From Dysgonomonas sp. HGC4 (GTDB taxonomy: Bacteria; Bacteroidota; Bacteroidia; Bacteroidales; Dysgonomonadaceae): 62,246 nt of DNA. A program made the translations under genes and the position numbers. Positions 62,228 to 62,246 of this stretch are shown one piece after another; the stretch's first letter is position 1; the number at the start of each line of letters is the position of its first letter. Where the stretch lies: assembly GCF_001261715.1 (NCBI RefSeq), contig NZ_CVRU01000058.1, forward strand, positions 1 through 62,246, given 5' to 3'. The notes beneath the pieces were generated by a model, which made no database searches, was not told the DNA's origin, and saw nothing but the letters and a program-made list of their open reading frames with translations.

Positions 62228-62246
62228 TCCAAATTCGATCTTTACT

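Noticed and set aside
1-62246. CRISPR array, IS element, integron or rRNA operon
   Set aside because: No regularly spaced repeats, transposase or integrase frames, attC-like structures or rRNA sequence are visible. The AAGGTCT copies are too far apart and irregular to be an array.

Overview
The window is a 62-kb piece of a low-GC Bacteroidales chromosome, most like Dysgonomonas or another member of the Dysgonomonadaceae/Porphyromonadaceae (the genus is inference). Evidence: a complete porP-gldKLMN type IX secretion (T9SS) cluster, a porG-uppS-bamA-ompH-ompH block in the order I recall from Porphyromonas gingivalis, NigD-like, DUF4836 and DUF6242-type lipoproteins, the long IspG form, and many promoters matching the Bacteroidetes consensus TTTG-(19-21)-TAnnTTTG without clear Shine-Dalgarno sequences.

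Layout. 1-3.7 kb: a SAM methyltransferase, a small lipoprotein with a TPR lipoprotein, and an apparently self-controlled TetR regulator. 3.8-9.5 kb (minus): a tyrosine phenol-lyase-like enzyme, tRNA-Pro(CGG), an exported peptide deformylase, argB, two lipoproteins and an acetyltransferase. 9.5-12.4 kb: a HerA-like ATPase, then small unknown genes and a divergent phage-type repressor pair with a palindromic operator. 12.4-18.9 kb (minus): a lipoprotein phosphatase that lacks its catalytic Cys, a secreted transglutaminase-fold protein, an FKBP isomerase and Ada. 19-22.7 kb: a DEAD-box RNA helicase behind a long structured leader, an HhH protein and rdgB. 22.7-29.3 kb: the T9SS operon. 29.4-36.2 kb: ispG, an MscS channel, an SGNH/MBOAT O-acylation pair and rpsO. 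36.5-43.2 kb (plus): pta, a 3-hydroxyacyl-CoA dehydrogenase and ackA, then aguAB (agmatine to putrescine) and a WecA-type transferase. 43.2-46.4 kb: prmC-recX-comF, divergent from ribD. 46.5-56.9 kb (plus): a DUF6242-type lipoprotein, the porG-uppS-bamA-ompH-ompH envelope block, a DUF4836 lipoprotein and a two-gene ABC transporter. 57-62 kb: corA and rsmA (minus), then a flippase-like membrane protein, a small exported protein and pepD (plus).

Most genes are housekeeping or envelope genes, and I see no IS element, CRISPR array or clear prophage. The most unusual signal is a dispersed 15-bp palindrome, consensus AAGGTCTNAGACCTT. I find 17 copies, degenerate ones included, and every one sits at a gene border. 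Ten overlap or abut the TAA stop codon of the gene they follow, and six lie 6-47 bp upstream of a start codon. Five genes or gene pairs are bracketed by a copy at each end: the lipoprotein gene at 7335, the pseudophosphatase gene, gldM, gldN-rdgB and rsmA. Two T9SS loci, porPKLMN and porG, lie about 19 kb apart in the window.
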